In this document: positions 63,238 to 64,000 of the stretch, piece after piece
How the letters are laid out: each line of letters begins with the position of its first letter
Position numbering within the stretch: the stretch's first letter is position 1
Source of the DNA: JANQPX01 sp965222015
Lineage (GTDB): Bacteria; Pseudomonadota; Alphaproteobacteria; Geminicoccales; Geminicoccaceae
Reading direction: 5' to 3'
Assembly (NCBI GenBank): GCA_965222015.1
Contig: CBDCTL010000024.1
Location: 682,001 to 746,000 of the forward strand
Length of the DNA stretch: 64,000 nucleotides
The notes under the pieces: model-generated
Told to the model about the DNA's origin: nothing
Databases searched by the model: none
The model's input: only the letters and a program-made list of their open reading frames with translations
Program-made: the position numbers and the translations under genes

Positions 63238-63837
63238 ATGTCGAAACGGCCGCTGCTGATCGCCATCCTGCTGGCTCTGCTGCTGGCGGGCGGCACGGGC
63301 ATCGCGCTGATCTGGCAGGGCGTCGGCCAGGCGGGTGCCGGCGGCAAGGCGCTGATCGGCGGGCCTTTCTCGCTCACCGATCAGCATGGCGAGCGCGTCA
63401 CGGAAAAGGATTTCGAAGGCCGCTTCGTGCTCGCCTATTTCGGCTACACCTTCTGCCCGGACTTCTGCCCGCTCGGCCTCAGCACGATCACCGAGGCGCT
63501 GGAGCTCCTGCCCGAGGACGAGGCCGCACGCATCCAGCCGGTCTTCTTCTCGGTCGACCCCGCGCGGGACACGGTCGAGCGCCTCGCCGACTACGCCCCG
63601 AACTTCCACCCGCGCCTGCTCGCGCTGACCGGCAGCGAGGAGGAGACGGCCGCCGCCGCCAAGGCCTATCGCGTCTATTTCTCGATCCCGAAGAAGGAGG
63701 GCGAGGACTACGCCGTCGACCACTCCACCTTCATCTACCTGATGGGCCCCGACGGCGCCTATCGCACCCACTTCAACCACAGCGCCAGCCCCGAAGAGGT
63801 TGCAGAGCGCCTGCGTTCCGAACTGAAAAATCCATGA
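63238..63837 (+). CDS. SCO1/SenC family copper chaperone
   Basis: Membrane-anchored thioredoxin-fold protein that delivers copper to the CuA site of cytochrome oxidase. 199 residues from the ATG at 63238: a signal anchor (LLIAILLALLLAGGTGIALI), then FSLTDQHGERVTEKDFEGR, the copper ligands in FGYTFCPDFCPLG (CxxxC) and the distal His in VDHSTFIYLM. Divergent from phoR with 145 bp between; no oxidase genes are nearby. Confidence 0.9.
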   Translation: MSKRPLLIAILLALLLAGGTGIALIWQGVGQAGAGGKALIGGPFSLTDQHGERVTEKDFEGRFVLAYFGYTFCPDFCPLGLSTITEALELLPEDEAARIQPVFFSVDPARDTVERLADYAPNFHPRLLALTGSEEETAAAAKAYRVYFSIPKKEGEDYAVDHSTFIYLMGPDGAYRTHFNHSASPEEVAERLRSELKNP

Positions 63838-63904
63838 GCCGACATCCTCCAGCCCCTTGCCGGCATCCCGAGGACCCGCTAAATACACCGCGAAATCCTC
63901 TCCG

Positions 63905-63981
63905 GCGCCCGTAGCTCAACTGGATAGAGCGTCTGACTACGGATCAGGAGGTTGGGGGTTCGAATCCTCCCGGGCGCGCCA
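63905..63981 (+). tRNA. tRNA-Arg (ACG)
   Basis: 77 nt: acceptor GCGCCCG / CGGGCGC, D-loop TAGCTCAACTGGATAGAG, anticodon loop CTACGGA (anticodon ACG, expected to be edited to ICG), T-arm GGTTCGAATCC, G discriminator and encoded CCA. Confidence 0.97.
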
Positions 63982-64000
63982 ATCTTTTCAAATTCTCCGC

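Overview
This 64 kb window comes from a high-GC alphaproteobacterium. The evidence is a contiguous rpoBC/str/S10/spc/alpha ribosomal supercluster with two tuf genes, an ATP12-type F1-ATPase assembly chaperone, the alphaproteobacterial gene order rplQ / Do-type protease / rarA / RluA / HAD / ATP12, and long-form PstC and PstA proteins. I cannot name the genus; the gene set fits a Rhodospirillales-like lineage. Coding GC is high throughout except for one AT-rich patch at about 5440-6440.

Accessory left part (1-20.3 kb): a truncated larC and a membrane-anchored thermonuclease; two oligopeptide-type ABC ATPases, the second continuing in frame into a complete aldehyde dehydrogenase; the AT-rich patch with a broken unrecognised gene; an MFS transporter, a thiolase-family enzyme and a DUF899 protein; a 0.7 kb non-coding stretch with two copies of a 188 bp repeat built around a perfect 22 bp inverted repeat; then a mostly tightly spaced minus-strand run (GNAT, ABC-2 exporter pair, aldo/keto reductase, GNAT, cation-diffusion transporter, ATP12, HAD phosphatase, RluA pseudouridine synthase, rarA) ending in a Do-type periplasmic protease whose reading frame is broken.

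Core (20.4-53.4 kb): reading in the direction of transcription (minus strand), tRNA-Tyr, tRNA-Gly, tufB, tRNA-Trp, secE, nusG, rplKA, rplJL, rpoBC, then rpsL, rpsG, fusA, tufA, the S10 genes (rpsJ to rpsQ), the spc genes (rplN to secY), adk, rpsM, rpsK, rpoA, rplQ. Together these encode most of the ribosome, the RNA polymerase core, two elongation factors, and the SecY/SecE translocon. Genes are mostly 1-60 bp apart or overlap. Candidate promoters lie before tRNA-Tyr, rplJ and rpsL, with terminator-like hairpins after tufB and rpoC. L15 carries an unusual C-terminal helix-hairpin-helix extension.

Right part (53.5-64 kb): rlmB (plus strand) convergent with an LpxL-type acyltransferase that lacks the expected catalytic acid; a complete phosphate regulon phoR-pstS-pstC-pstA-pstB-phoU-phoB with a clear Pho box before pstS; then a SCO-type copper chaperone and tRNA-Arg on the plus strand.

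Most of the window is ordinary core genome. The least ordinary items are the ABC ATPase-aldehyde dehydrogenase fusion, the L15 extension, the conserved hairpin repeat pair, the frame-broken protease and AT-rich gene, and the acyltransferase active-site substitution. I did not find a defence island, CRISPR array, prophage or biosynthetic cluster.
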